From contig JACRBI010000007.1 in the NCBI GenBank assembly GCA_016234495.1, positions 1 through 64,000 on the forward strand: DNA of 64,000 bases, read 5' to 3'. Positions 38,423-46,600 of the stretch are shown here, piece after piece; the stretch's first letter is position 1, and every line of letters starts with the position of its first letter. The translations under genes were made by a program, and so were the position numbers. The stretch comes from Chloroflexota bacterium (lineage in GTDB: Bacteria; Chloroflexota; Anaerolineae; Anaerolineales; Villigracilaceae). Under the pieces are notes generated by a model. It searched no databases. It was given only the letters and a program-made list of their open reading frames with translations, and was not told the origin of the DNA.

Positions 38423-40555
38423 TTATCTCTTCAACGCCGGGGCGTAGAATTTTTCCACGTATTCCTTCACCATGCGGCGGGTGGAAAATTGCGGGATGCA
38501 GGTCTTCATGGTGTCTTTCATGCGGGCAACCCACTCGTGTGATATTTCCTTCGGGTCGCGGTTGTAATACAGCGGAATGATCTCATGCTCGAGTGTGTGA
38601 TACAGGTCTTCGGCATCGGCTGAATCCTGAATTTCATTTGATTCGTATTCCCTGTCCTCGCCAATGGCCCAGCCGTTATGGCCGTTATAGGCTTCACGCC
38701 ACCAGCCGTCCAGCACCGAGAAGTTGAGCACGCCATTGATGGCGGCCTTCATGCCGGATGTGCCGCTGGCTTCCAATGGGCGTCGCGGAGTGTTCATCCA
38801 CACATCAACTCCTTGAACAAGATAACGCGCGAGATTCATGTCGTAATCTTCGAGGAAGACCAGCCGTCCGCCTGTTTCTGCCTTCTTGGCCGTGCGGTAG
38901 ACCTTTTGAATTAATTCCTTGCCGGGTTCATCGGCCGGGTGCGCCTTGCCCGCAAAGATGATCTGCACCGGCATGTTCGGGCGGTTGATGATATCGAGCA
39001 GGCGATCCAGATTGGAGAGGATCAGGTTGGCGCGTTTGTATGTGGCAAAGCGGCGCGCAAAGCCAATCGTCAACGCGTAGGGGTTGATTAGCACGCCGGA
39101 GGAAACCACCTGCACGGGATGGAATCCACCGTGTGCCCAACGGTCACGGACGCGCTCGCGCATGTAAAAAGCAAGCTTGCGTTTGAGGTGCAAGCGGACT
39201 GCCCACAATTCCGAGTCTGGGACGGTATCGAGTTTCGACCAGAAGGCAGGTTCATCCAAATGCTCGTACCAGTCTCCGCCCAAATGATTTTCAAACAACA
39301 CATTCAAACGGCGCGCCATCCAATTTGCGGTGTGGACTCCATTGGTGACGTGCTTGATCGGCACATCATTTGTCTCTTTGTCCGGCCAGAGGAATTTCCA
39401 CATGTCACGCGAGACCTGTCCATGCAGTTCTGAAACGCCATTGCTCCCGCCAGAAAGATTCAAGGCCAGGATGGGCATGGAGAATGTCTCGCCGTGCGGC
39501 TGATGATGCTTGGCGATGTTCACAAATTCTTCGCGGGTCAGGCCGAGTTCGGGCCAGAGTTTGGCGAGATATTTATCCAGCAGCCAGAGCGGAAATTCGT
39601 CATTGCCGGCCGGGACAGGCGTGTGGGTGGTGAATACATTTTGTCCGAGGGTCTTTTGGGAGGCTTCTGCAAAAGTGGAACCGGATGCCACCAGTTCACG
39701 CGCCCGCTCAAGGGTCAGGAAAGATGCGTGTCCTTCGTTCATGTGCCAGACTGCGGGCGAATATCCCAAAGCCCGCAAGGCGCGCACGCCGCCGACTCCG
39801 AGTAAAACTTCCTGCATGACGCGGCGGTCGAGATCAGACCAGTACAGGCGCGCGGTCAACAGGCGGTCATAGTCATCGTTGCCTTCAACATTTGAATCGA
39901 GCAGATACAAAGGAACGCGCCCAACGCGCACTTCCCAAATTTGCGCCGTGAGGTTTCTGTCTGGGAATTCGATTTGAACAGTGACAGGCTTGTTATTTTT
40001 TGTAACGAGAGTAACGGGAAGATGCTCAACGGTCAGCGGATTGTTGATGGCTTCCTGCCAGCCGTCTTCGCTGATGCGCTGGGAGAAATATCCCTGACCA
40101 TACATGAAGCCGACAGCAACCAGCGGCAGACCGAGATCGGAGGATTCTTTTAAGTGATCGCCGGCCAGCACGCCAAGGCCGCCCGAATAAATGGGAAGCG
40201 TTTCATGCAGACCAAATTCCATCGAAAAATATGCGACGGGATTTTTTAATTTAGGGTGGCTTTTTTGCGCCCATGAATCGCTGGTGAAGTAGGCGTCGAA
40301 TTCACCGAAGAGCGCATCGTACAGGGCAAGGTAATCCTTTTCCTTCGCGGCCTGGGTCAATCGTCCGTGACCGATCTCTTGCAGCAAGCGGATCGGGTTA
40401 TGCCCGAGGCGTTCCCACAGGTCATAGTCAAGTTTTCCAAAGAGTCGCGCGGCTTCAGGATGCCACGTCCACCACAAGTTGTAGGCTAATTCGCCAAGAC
40501 GCGCAATGCGTTTGGGCAGGTCAAATTTTTGAGGGGGTTTGGTTAGGTAGTTCAT
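38423..40555 (-). CDS. glgP: Alpha-glucan (glycogen) phosphorylase
   Basis: The enzyme releases glucose 1-phosphate from glycogen using PLP. I start at the ATG at 40555 (710 residues, MNYLTKPPQKF); the longer open frame upstream is repeat-derived. An N-terminal DUF3417-type region (LGELAYNLWWTWHPEA) leads into the GT35 catalytic domain, with ESSDLGLPLVAVGFMYGQG, WHMNEGHASFLTLER and HVTNGVHTANW. The PLP-lysine motif EASGTSGMKAAING is near the end. This is the AP/Thermotoga-type phosphorylase, somewhat shorter than E. coli GlgP. No clear ribosome binding site at the ATG. Confidence 0.93.
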   Translation of the reverse strand: MNYLTKPPQKFDLPKRIARLGELAYNLWWTWHPEAARLFGKLDYDLWERLGHNPIRLLQEIGHGRLTQAAKEKDYLALYDALFGEFDAYFTSDSWAQKSHPKLKNPVAYFSMEFGLHETLPIYSGGLGVLAGDHLKESSDLGLPLVAVGFMYGQGYFSQRISEDGWQEAINNPLTVEHLPVTLVTKNNKPVTVQIEFPDRNLTAQIWEVRVGRVPLYLLDSNVEGNDDYDRLLTARLYWSDLDRRVMQEVLLGVGGVRALRALGYSPAVWHMNEGHASFLTLERARELVASGSTFAEASQKTLGQNVFTTHTPVPAGNDEFPLWLLDKYLAKLWPELGLTREEFVNIAKHHQPHGETFSMPILALNLSGGSNGVSELHGQVSRDMWKFLWPDKETNDVPIKHVTNGVHTANWMARRLNVLFENHLGGDWYEHLDEPAFWSKLDTVPDSELWAVRLHLKRKLAFYMRERVRDRWAHGGFHPVQVVSSGVLINPYALTIGFARRFATYKRANLILSNLDRLLDIINRPNMPVQIIFAGKAHPADEPGKELIQKVYRTAKKAETGGRLVFLEDYDMNLARYLVQGVDVWMNTPRRPLEASGTSGMKAAINGVLNFSVLDGWWREAYNGHNGWAIGEDREYESNEIQDSADAEDLYHTLEHEIIPLYYNRDPKEISHEWVARMKDTMKTCIPQFSTRRMVKEYVEKFYAPALKR

Positions 40556-40848
40556 AGCGGCAAATGATACCGTAAAATGCGGAAATCGGGATTGGAGGAA
40601 AAAGGCAAAATGCCGTGGTTTTTCCAAGGTCGCTTGACGAGTCTTAATTGCTATGGCGTAATTGAAACGCGAATTTCTCGAATGAACGAATTTTGCGAAT
40701 TTTAAAAGGTTTTTTCGTGTAATTCGCCTTTTCGCGTAACACCGCACTGGCGCGCGGCGCAAGTGTTCGCGTTAAGATTTTCTTGACCTTGGAACAGCCA
40801 TGGGCAAAATACGGAATGTGGATTGGGGAATGGATGTAAAATGGATGC
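40556..40848. repeat. Gene-free region with an AACGCGAATT-type repeat
   Basis: Bases about 40640-40790 contain GCGAATTTCTCGAATG and then GTAACACCGCACTGGCGCG, GCGCAAGTGTTCGCGTTAAG. A related unit lies at 52150-52290. It fills the space between glgP and lutA. I see no gene. Confidence 0.5.
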
Positions 40849-41574
40849 ATGACTCAAGTCCAGTTGTTCGTCACCTGCCTCGTCGATTCTTTCTTCCCGA
40901 AAACTGGCCAGGCCATCGTGGACATTTTCTCCCACCTCGGCATTTCCGTGGACTTCGCCCGCGAGCAAACCTGCTGCGGTCAGCCGCAATTCAACGCCGG
41001 TCTCCGCAAAGACGCGCGCGCCATCGCGGAGCACACAATCAAAGTTTTTGAGAACACAACGGGGGATATTGTCACGCCATCGGGTTCGTGCGCGCACATG
41101 TTCAGGCACAATTATTTGGAATTGTTCGAAGGGGATTCGCTCTGGCATCCGCGTGCAAAATCGCTCGCCGCGCGGACTTTTGAATTCACCGAATATCTGG
41201 TGGACAAACTCGGCGTCACCGACCTCGGCGCAACATGGGACGGCGTGCTGACCTATCATCCGTCATGTCACACCCTGCGCGGAATCAACGTGGACCGACA
41301 GCCGCGCGCGTTGCTGGCAAATGTCCGCGGCGCGACGCTGGTTGACCTGCCTCACGCCGAAGAATGTTGCGGCTTCGGCGGAATCATGTCTGTCGAGCAT
41401 CCCGAACTTTCAGCGGAGTGGCTGAAGCGAAAGATCAGCAACTTGGAAGCAAGCCAGTCCCCCACTTTGGTCGTGACCGATGCGGGTTGTCTCATGCACA
41501 TTGCGGGTGGGTTGAATCGGCAGAAGAAACAACAGAGAGTCATTCACATTGCCGAGGTGTTAAGAAACGTTTGA
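40849..41574 (+). CDS. lutA: Lactate utilization protein LutA-like (Fe-S, CCG domains)
   Basis: LutA is the small iron-sulfur subunit of the LutABC L-lactate oxidation complex. The 241-residue protein has two CCG cysteine-rich domains. The first has LFVTCLVDSFFP and EQTCCGQPQFNAG. The second has TYHPSCHTLRGI and AEECCGFGG, with a final DAGCLMHIAGG. Such motifs bind Fe-S clusters or heterodisulfide-like sites. LutB-LutC follows after 37 bases. Substrate assignment (lactate) is from family and context. Confidence 0.88.
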   Translation: MTQVQLFVTCLVDSFFPKTGQAIVDIFSHLGISVDFAREQTCCGQPQFNAGLRKDARAIAEHTIKVFENTTGDIVTPSGSCAHMFRHNYLELFEGDSLWHPRAKSLAARTFEFTEYLVDKLGVTDLGATWDGVLTYHPSCHTLRGINVDRQPRALLANVRGATLVDLPHAEECCGFGGIMSVEHPELSAEWLKRKISNLEASQSPTLVVTDAGCLMHIAGGLNRQKKQQRVIHIAEVLRNV

Positions 41575-41611
41575 ACGTTCGAAGGTTTGAACGTTTTCAA
41601 GGATTAATCCC

Positions 41612-43663
41612 ATGACCAACAACCTCCGCACACGCATCCGCCAATCCATCGAAGACCAAACCCTGCAAACCGCATTGGACAACAACGCCGAGCGCCGCCT
41701 GAACGGGCGCGCCGCCGCATTCCAGTCTATCCCCGACTGGCGCGAGAGACGCCAGCGCGCGCACGCCATCCGCGCGGATGTGATCGAACATCTCGACGAA
41801 TATTTGGCGCAGTTCATCGCAAAAAACGAAGGGAACGGCGTCATCGTCCATCGCGCAAAGGATTCGGCGGAAGCGATAAATATTATTTTAGATATTTCAA
41901 AATCTTTACCACTAAGGACACTAAGTACACAAAGGGGAAAAGACAAAACCTTAGTGCCCCTAAGCCCCGTTTTTCGGGGTCGTGACCTTCGTGGTGAAAA
42001 AGTTTTAATTGCCAAATCAAAATCCATGGTCTCGGAAGAGATCGAACTAAACCACGCGCTTGAAAAAGAAGGTATCCGCGTCGTCGAAACCGACCTCGGC
42101 GAATATATTGTGCAGATGCGCCACGAAAGACCAAGTCACATCATCACGCCGGCCGCGCATTTGAAAAAGGAACAGGTCGCGGAACTCTTCCATGAAAAGC
42201 TCGGCATTCCCTACACCACCGACATCCCCACACTCACCGCCACCGCCCGCAAAGTACTGCGCGAAGTTTTCCTGACCGCCGACATCGGCTTCAGCGGAGT
42301 CAACTTTGGTGTGGCAGAAAGCGGCACCACCTGCATCGTCACCAACGAAGGTAACGGAAGAATGGTCACAACCATTCCGCCCGTCCACATTGCGCTGATG
42401 GGCATGGAGCGGCTCGTGCCTAACCTTGAAGATCTTTCGCTCATGCTCTCGCTTCTGCCCCGCTCCGCAACCGGGCAAAAGTTAACGGTCTACACTCAAC
42501 TGCTCAACAAGCCCTTGCCCGATCAAACGCGCCATCTCATCATCCTCGATAACGGCCGTACGCGATTGAAAAACTCCCCACTCAAAGAATCGCTCTATTG
42601 CATTCGCTGCGGCGCATGTCTCAACGCCTGCCCGGTCTTCCGCGAACTGAGCGGTCACGCCTACATCGGCAAAGACAAATCCATCGCGCCATACCCCGGC
42701 CCCATCGGCTCGGTCATTTCACCGGGGCTGCTCGGCGAAAACTTTGTCCACCTCGCACAAGCTTCATCGCTGTGCGGGGCGTGCAAAGATGTCTGTCCCG
42801 TGGATATTGATCTGCCGAAGTTATTGACCCGCGTCCGCGCAGGAGAAAGCCCGGCAGTGGACGATAGACAATTGACAACGGACGGCGCAGGATTGACCTG
42901 GACAACGAGATTCGGTTTGCAGATGTACACCCGCATCGCCACTCACCCGAAGCTGTTTGCGGCCTCACAAAAATTCGCGGCGCTGACAATGACCCTCTTC
43001 TCCCCGCGCTCGCAGTGGATTCGCCTGCCCGCATTCACTGGCTGGGGATACAGCAAAGACTTCCCGCGCTTTGCCGGTAAAACATTTAGGCAGAGAATGG
43101 AGAATGGGGAATTGGGCGTTGGGAATCGGGGAATCGAGAATCGAGACTCGGAAACCTTTCAATCTTCAAACTCGCCGACCTCCAAACCTTCGCATCTGGA
43201 ACAATTCAGCCAGGAACTCACCGCGCTGGGCGGACATGTCACCTTAACTAAAAATCCAACCCAATCAATCATCGAATTCCTGAACATGCGCGGAATCAAA
43301 AAGATCATGCTCGAGCCAAACACACTGGACGAGTCGCTTTTGCGCGAGGCAAACATCGAATTTACAAACACTCCCGACGATCAAACCCCTGTCGGCGCAA
43401 CAAATGCCATTTGCGGGCTGGCAGATACCGGGTCGGTTTTGGAAGCGGACGGCGCATTGCACGCGTCACTCCTGCCCGAAATCCACATCGCAGTCTTGAA
43501 ATCATCCGATATTCTTCCGTCCCTGCCTGATGCGATGAAGTTCGTAAAGGATAAAAACGCGGCGGTGTTCATCACTGGCCCGTCGCGCACCGCGGATATT
43601 GAAATGACGCTCACCATTGGCGTGCATGGCCCGAAGGAAATTCATGTCTTCGTTGTTGAATGA
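41612..43663 (+). CDS. lutB: LutB-LutC fusion, iron-sulfur lactate utilization protein
   Basis: The 683-residue protein merges LutB with a LutC-type LUD domain. Residues 1-330 are a LUD domain (FLTADIGFSGVNFGVAESGT, TNEGNGRMVTT). Residues 330-410 carry ferredoxin-type clusters, CIRCGACLNACPVF and LCGACKDVCPVDI. A low-complexity linker (about 490-525) leads to a second LUD domain (530-683: LGGHVTL, ADTGSVLEADG, ITGPSRTADIEMTLTIGVHGP). Residues about 97-130 (LPLRTLSTQRGKDKTL...) are encoded by dispersed repeat DNA that entered in frame. Whether this loop disturbs the fold is unclear. Confidence 0.87.
   Translation: MTNNLRTRIRQSIEDQTLQTALDNNAERRLNGRAAAFQSIPDWRERRQRAHAIRADVIEHLDEYLAQFIAKNEGNGVIVHRAKDSAEAINIILDISKSLPLRTLSTQRGKDKTLVPLSPVFRGRDLRGEKVLIAKSKSMVSEEIELNHALEKEGIRVVETDLGEYIVQMRHERPSHIITPAAHLKKEQVAELFHEKLGIPYTTDIPTLTATARKVLREVFLTADIGFSGVNFGVAESGTTCIVTNEGNGRMVTTIPPVHIALMGMERLVPNLEDLSLMLSLLPRSATGQKLTVYTQLLNKPLPDQTRHLIILDNGRTRLKNSPLKESLYCIRCGACLNACPVFRELSGHAYIGKDKSIAPYPGPIGSVISPGLLGENFVHLAQASSLCGACKDVCPVDIDLPKLLTRVRAGESPAVDDRQLTTDGAGLTWTTRFGLQMYTRIATHPKLFAASQKFAALTMTLFSPRSQWIRLPAFTGWGYSKDFPRFAGKTFRQRMENGELGVGNRGIENRDSETFQSSNSPTSKPSHLEQFSQELTALGGHVTLTKNPTQSIIEFLNMRGIKKIMLEPNTLDESLLREANIEFTNTPDDQTPVGATNAICGLADTGSVLEADGALHASLLPEIHIAVLKSSDILPSLPDAMKFVKDKNAAVFITGPSRTADIEMTLTIGVHGPKEIHVFVVE
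41903..42002. repeat. In-frame dispersed repeat inside lutB
   Basis: The segment has the CCACTAAGGACACTAAG ... CCTTCGTGGTGAAAAAG form of the common 'ACCACGAAGGACACGAAGG' repeat. The family motif translates on the other strand as FHHEGHDPEKRG. It adds about 33 residues that other LutB proteins should not have. Confidence 0.65.
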
Positions 43664-43702
43664 TGTAGCGCGACATCGCACAGCGTGTCGCGGCACATTT
43701 GT

Positions 43703-43731
43703 TTGACGATTCAAATTTGGAATGATAGAAT
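43703..43731 (+). promoter_or_regulatory. Promoter of tRNA-Glu
   Basis: TTGACG (43703-43708), 17 bases, TAGAAT (43726-43731). The tRNA starts 23 bases later. Confidence 0.75.
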
Positions 43732-43754
43732 ACAGCCCGCTTGACCAAATGAAC

Positions 43755-43827
43755 GCCCCCATCGTCTAGTGGCCCAGGACGAGGCCCTCTCAAGGCCTAA
43801 ACCGGGATTCGAATTCCCGTGGGGGCA
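43755..43827 (+). tRNA. tRNA-Glu (anticodon CUC)
   Basis: A 73-base cloverleaf. The acceptor stem GCCCCCA pairs with TGGGGGC (43820-43826), with discriminator A. The anticodon stem AGGCC/GGCCT holds loop CTCTCAA, anticodon CTC. The T arm has GGGATTCGAATTCCC. No CCA is encoded. It has its own promoter and terminator. Confidence 0.95.
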
Positions 43828-43836
43828 CACGAAATT

Positions 43837-43879
43837 AAGTGACAGTCACCTTCGGGATGCGGGTGACTGTCACTTTTTT
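43837..43879 (+). terminator. Terminator of tRNA-Glu, repeat-like
   Basis: A 14-bp stem (AAGTGACAGTCACC, 43837-43850, with 43862-43875), 11-base loop and six Ts. Its core matches the terminator after the VIT1 gene (12800). Confidence 0.85.
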
Positions 43880-43893
43880 GAACTTGGAGAATT

Positions 43894-44817
43894 ATGAACC
43901 AATCCTCCCAATCCTCGCGCGGATTTTTGATCGCGCTCACCGCGACCGTGATCTGGTCAACGACCGGCATCTTCATCAGTTATTTGAGCAAAACATATTC
44001 CCTGCCGTCTCTGGTGCTGGCGTTCTGGCGTGACTTGTTCGTTTCATTTGGGATGGTGGCTGGATTGCTCCTTTTCAGCCGCGCACGGTTTCAACTTGAG
44101 CGGGCACATTGGGGCTTCATGACCTTGTACGGGCTGACGCTGGCGGTCTTCAATTCCATGTGGACGTTCTCGGTGCAATATAACGGCGCGGCGGTTGCAA
44201 CCGTGATGGCCTTCAGTTCCCCGGCCATGACTGCGATTCTGAGCCGCATTGTTTTCAAGGAACGATTCGGGCGAATCAAAATAATCTCGATCCTGCTCAG
44301 CCTCGCGGGGATCGTGCTGGTCTCGGGCGCGTACGACCCATCCGCGTGGAATCTCAACCCGCTGGGGATCATCTTCGGGCTGGTCTCCGGCTTGATGTTC
44401 GCAATCTACAACCTCGAAGGCAAGCACGCCTCGGATGTAAAGATCGATTCATGGACGGCGCTGCTTTACAGTTTCGCAGGCGCGACTTTCTTTTTGCTAT
44501 TCTTCAACCTCGGCAATGACCTGCTCATTACCGGCAAGGCTCCATTTGCAGACATGCTCTGGCTTGGGAATTCAGCCTCTGGCTGGGGAATTTTGTTCTT
44601 TCTGGGCGTTGCCCCCACCCTCGGCGGATTTGGGCTTTACACATTAAGCATCCGCTACCTTTCCCCCACCACATCAAATTTGATCGCGACCCTCGAACCG
44701 GCCTTCACAGCGATCTGGGCTTATTTCCTGCTGAACGAAGTTTTGAACGGCACACAACTCATCGGCGGGTTGCTGGTTTTGACAGGCGTCATCCTGTTGA
44801 GGTTCGCCAGCCGCTAA
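43894..44817 (+). CDS. EamA/DMT-family transporter
   Basis: The 307-residue protein has ten predicted membrane helices in two EamA halves. The first has LIALTATVIWSTTGIFISYL and AFSSPAMTAILSRIVFKERF. The second has LGIIFGLVSGLMFAIYNLEGKHA and TSNLIATLEPAFTAIWAYFLLNE. These drug/metabolite transporters move amino acids, nucleosides or other small metabolites; the substrate cannot be told. GGAG precedes the ATG. It overlaps the end of the convergent polysaccharide deacetylase gene by 4 bases. Confidence 0.92.
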   Translation: MNQSSQSSRGFLIALTATVIWSTTGIFISYLSKTYSLPSLVLAFWRDLFVSFGMVAGLLLFSRARFQLERAHWGFMTLYGLTLAVFNSMWTFSVQYNGAAVATVMAFSSPAMTAILSRIVFKERFGRIKIISILLSLAGIVLVSGAYDPSAWNLNPLGIIFGLVSGLMFAIYNLEGKHASDVKIDSWTALLYSFAGATFFLLFFNLGNDLLITGKAPFADMLWLGNSASGWGILFFLGVAPTLGGFGLYTLSIRYLSPTTSNLIATLEPAFTAIWAYFLLNEVLNGTQLIGGLLVLTGVILLRFASR

Positions 44818-45754
44818 TGAGATGGCACTTGCGTGCTGTCAGGCACGGGAGTATTCGTCGGCAGGTAAAGCGGGTCACCCTGCCACGGCAGCAGGGCTGC
44901 AAACCGATTTAGATCATCCCCCCCTTTGACAGATAAACGGTGCAGGTTGAACAAGTCAGTTTTGCATTGATCCGCTGATGACCCGAGACTCATCGCGGCA
45001 ATGTAACCAGCCGTGTACACCTTGTCATTGACACCGCAGGTGCTGATTCCAAATGGGTATGCAAATGTCAGGATGGGCAGCCCGAGCTTGTCTTCCAAAA
45101 AAGTGCGCGATTTAAATATTTCGTAATTTTGAGTCTGTGAATTAAGAGCCGCCAGGTCGGGGTGGGTCATGCCGTGGCTGCCAACTTCCCAGCCGCCACG
45201 CGCCATTTCATTGATCTGTTCCGCATCCATGTAGCCCGGCGCGCCGATGTAATTCCCAACCACGTACAAGACTCCGCCAAGGTTGTATCTGCGCATGATG
45301 GGAAAGGCTTCGGTGAAGTTATTCAAATTCCCATCATCGAAAGTGATCAAAATGGGATGCGGCGGCAGGTCGGCGCCTTCATTGATGGCCTGCACAAGCG
45401 TCTCGGTCGTGACCGTTTCATATCCCCAGTTGCGCAGTAGTTTCATTTGCGATTCAAAATTTTGCGGGGAGACGTAATACTGGCTGTGGGACGGAGACTC
45501 GTCGATGTGGTGATAGAGCAGGATTGGCAGAATGACCGCACCCGGCCCCTGACGCACCCGGGCATTTGTCGCCGTGGACGATGGCGCGGGTGACGGAGTG
45601 GCGGTCACTGCCGGGGCTGCGGCAACTGTCTGTGTTGCTGAGGCAGTTATCGGCGGAGTCGGATGCGTTTGTCGAGGCTTGTCATCATTCATCCCCCTGC
45701 ATGAGTTGATCAGAAAAATGCCAGTCCAAAAATCCCCAGCAGAATTTTTTTCAT
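44814..45754 (-). CDS. Polysaccharide deacetylase with frameshift in the lipoprotein signal
   Basis: The intact frame (45692 to 44814, 292 residues) has the NodB domain: ILPILLYHHI, LITFDDGNL (catalytic Asp and metal Asp), VGSHGMTHPDL (metal His residues) and FAYPFG. These enzymes remove acetyl groups from extracellular glycans. That frame lacks an export signal. But a signal, MKKILLGIFGLAFF, begins at 45754, overlapping the coaX stop (TAAAATG), and meets a stop. If the five Ts there were six, it would continue as FLINSC (a lipobox) into the deacetylase frame. So the gene probably starts at 45754 and is frameshifted, by mutation, phase variation or sequence error. Confidence 0.75.
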
Positions 45755-45755
45755 T

Positions 45756-46535
45756 TTAGTGATTGAGTTCCCAGATGATACGAAGGCCATCGAGCGTCAG
45801 CCACGGTGCGATGATATTGATGACTTTGGTTTCTTTGGCGACGACTTCGGCCAGCCCGCCGGTTGCGATGACTTTCATATCGCTTCCAAGTTCTGACCTG
45901 AATCTTGCCACCATGCCCTCGACCATGCTCACGTACCCAAACAGTAAACCCGACTGCATCGCGTGGACGGTGTTGCGGCCAATGACGGAGGGCGGCACCT
46001 GCAAATCAATGCGCGGCAATTTCGCGGCGCGCGTGTACAGGGCTTCAGCAGCAAGGTTGATACCGGCCGTGATCGCGCCTCCAAGATATTCGCCGTCTTT
46101 GGTGATGGCGTTGAAGGTGGTGGCTGTGCCGAAATCCACTACGCAGGCGGGGCCGCCGTACAACTTCATCACCGCCACCGCATCGCAGACACGGTCTGCG
46201 CCGACGGCTTTGGGGTCTTCGTAGCGGATTCTGATTCCAGTTTTGATGCCGGCATCCACGACCAGTAGGGGCGGGGTCACCCCGCCCCTACTCAGATATT
46301 CGCGGCAGGCTTGCACCACGCGCATGGTCAGTTGCGGGACGACCGACGCGAGAGAGATGCCATGCAAATCTGTGACGGTCTTTCCCGCGTTTTGCAGCAA
46401 GCCTAAAAATTGCAGGCCGTATTCATCGGGCATACGGTTGTGGTCGGTGGCAAGCCGCCAATGTGCGCCAAGTTGACCGCCTTCATACAGGCCGAGAGTC
46501 AAGTTCGTGTTGCCGATGTCAATGGTGAGGAGCAT
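45756..46535 (-). CDS. coaX: Type III pantothenate kinase
   Basis: CoaX phosphorylates pantothenate, the first step of coenzyme A synthesis. The 259-residue protein has the start LLTIDIGNTNLTLGLYE (phosphate loop), GADRVCDAVAV and VVDFGTATTFNAI, and ATGGLAEVVA near the end, all typical of type III. Residues about 82-90 (SRGGVTPPL) are encoded by a GTAGGGGCGGGGT palindrome inserted in frame, next to VVDAGI. The catalytic Asp regions look intact. It is coupled to the deacetylase gene downstream (overlap at 45754-45756). Confidence 0.92.
   Translation of the reverse strand: MLLTIDIGNTNLTLGLYEGGQLGAHWRLATDHNRMPDEYGLQFLGLLQNAGKTVTDLHGISLASVVPQLTMRVVQACREYLSRGGVTPPLLVVDAGIKTGIRIRYEDPKAVGADRVCDAVAVMKLYGGPACVVDFGTATTFNAITKDGEYLGGAITAGINLAAEALYTRAAKLPRIDLQVPPSVIGRNTVHAMQSGLLFGYVSMVEGMVARFRSELGSDMKVIATGGLAEVVAKETKVINIIAPWLTLDGLRIIWELNH
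46264..46292. repeat. Palindromic GTAGGGGCGGGGT element inside coaX
   Basis: AGTAGGGGCGGGGT and ACCCCGCCCCTACT form an almost perfect hairpin, nearly identical to 38389-38416. It is in frame and adds roughly nine residues to CoaX. Confidence 0.75.
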
Positions 46536-46600
46536 GGGGTTTCGCTTTCAGACCGTGGACGATGGACGGTTTTCACGGTCAATGGTCTGTTGTCCATCAT

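Noticed and set aside
40556-40762. N-terminal extension of glycogen phosphorylase
   Set aside because: Residues before MNYLTKPP are encoded by an AACGCGAATT-type repeat and do not occur in the family.
45710-45715. TGA after MKKILLGIFGLAFF as a selenocysteine codon
   Set aside because: No Cys is expected there and a second in-frame TGA follows; the lipobox is in another frame, so a frameshift explains it.
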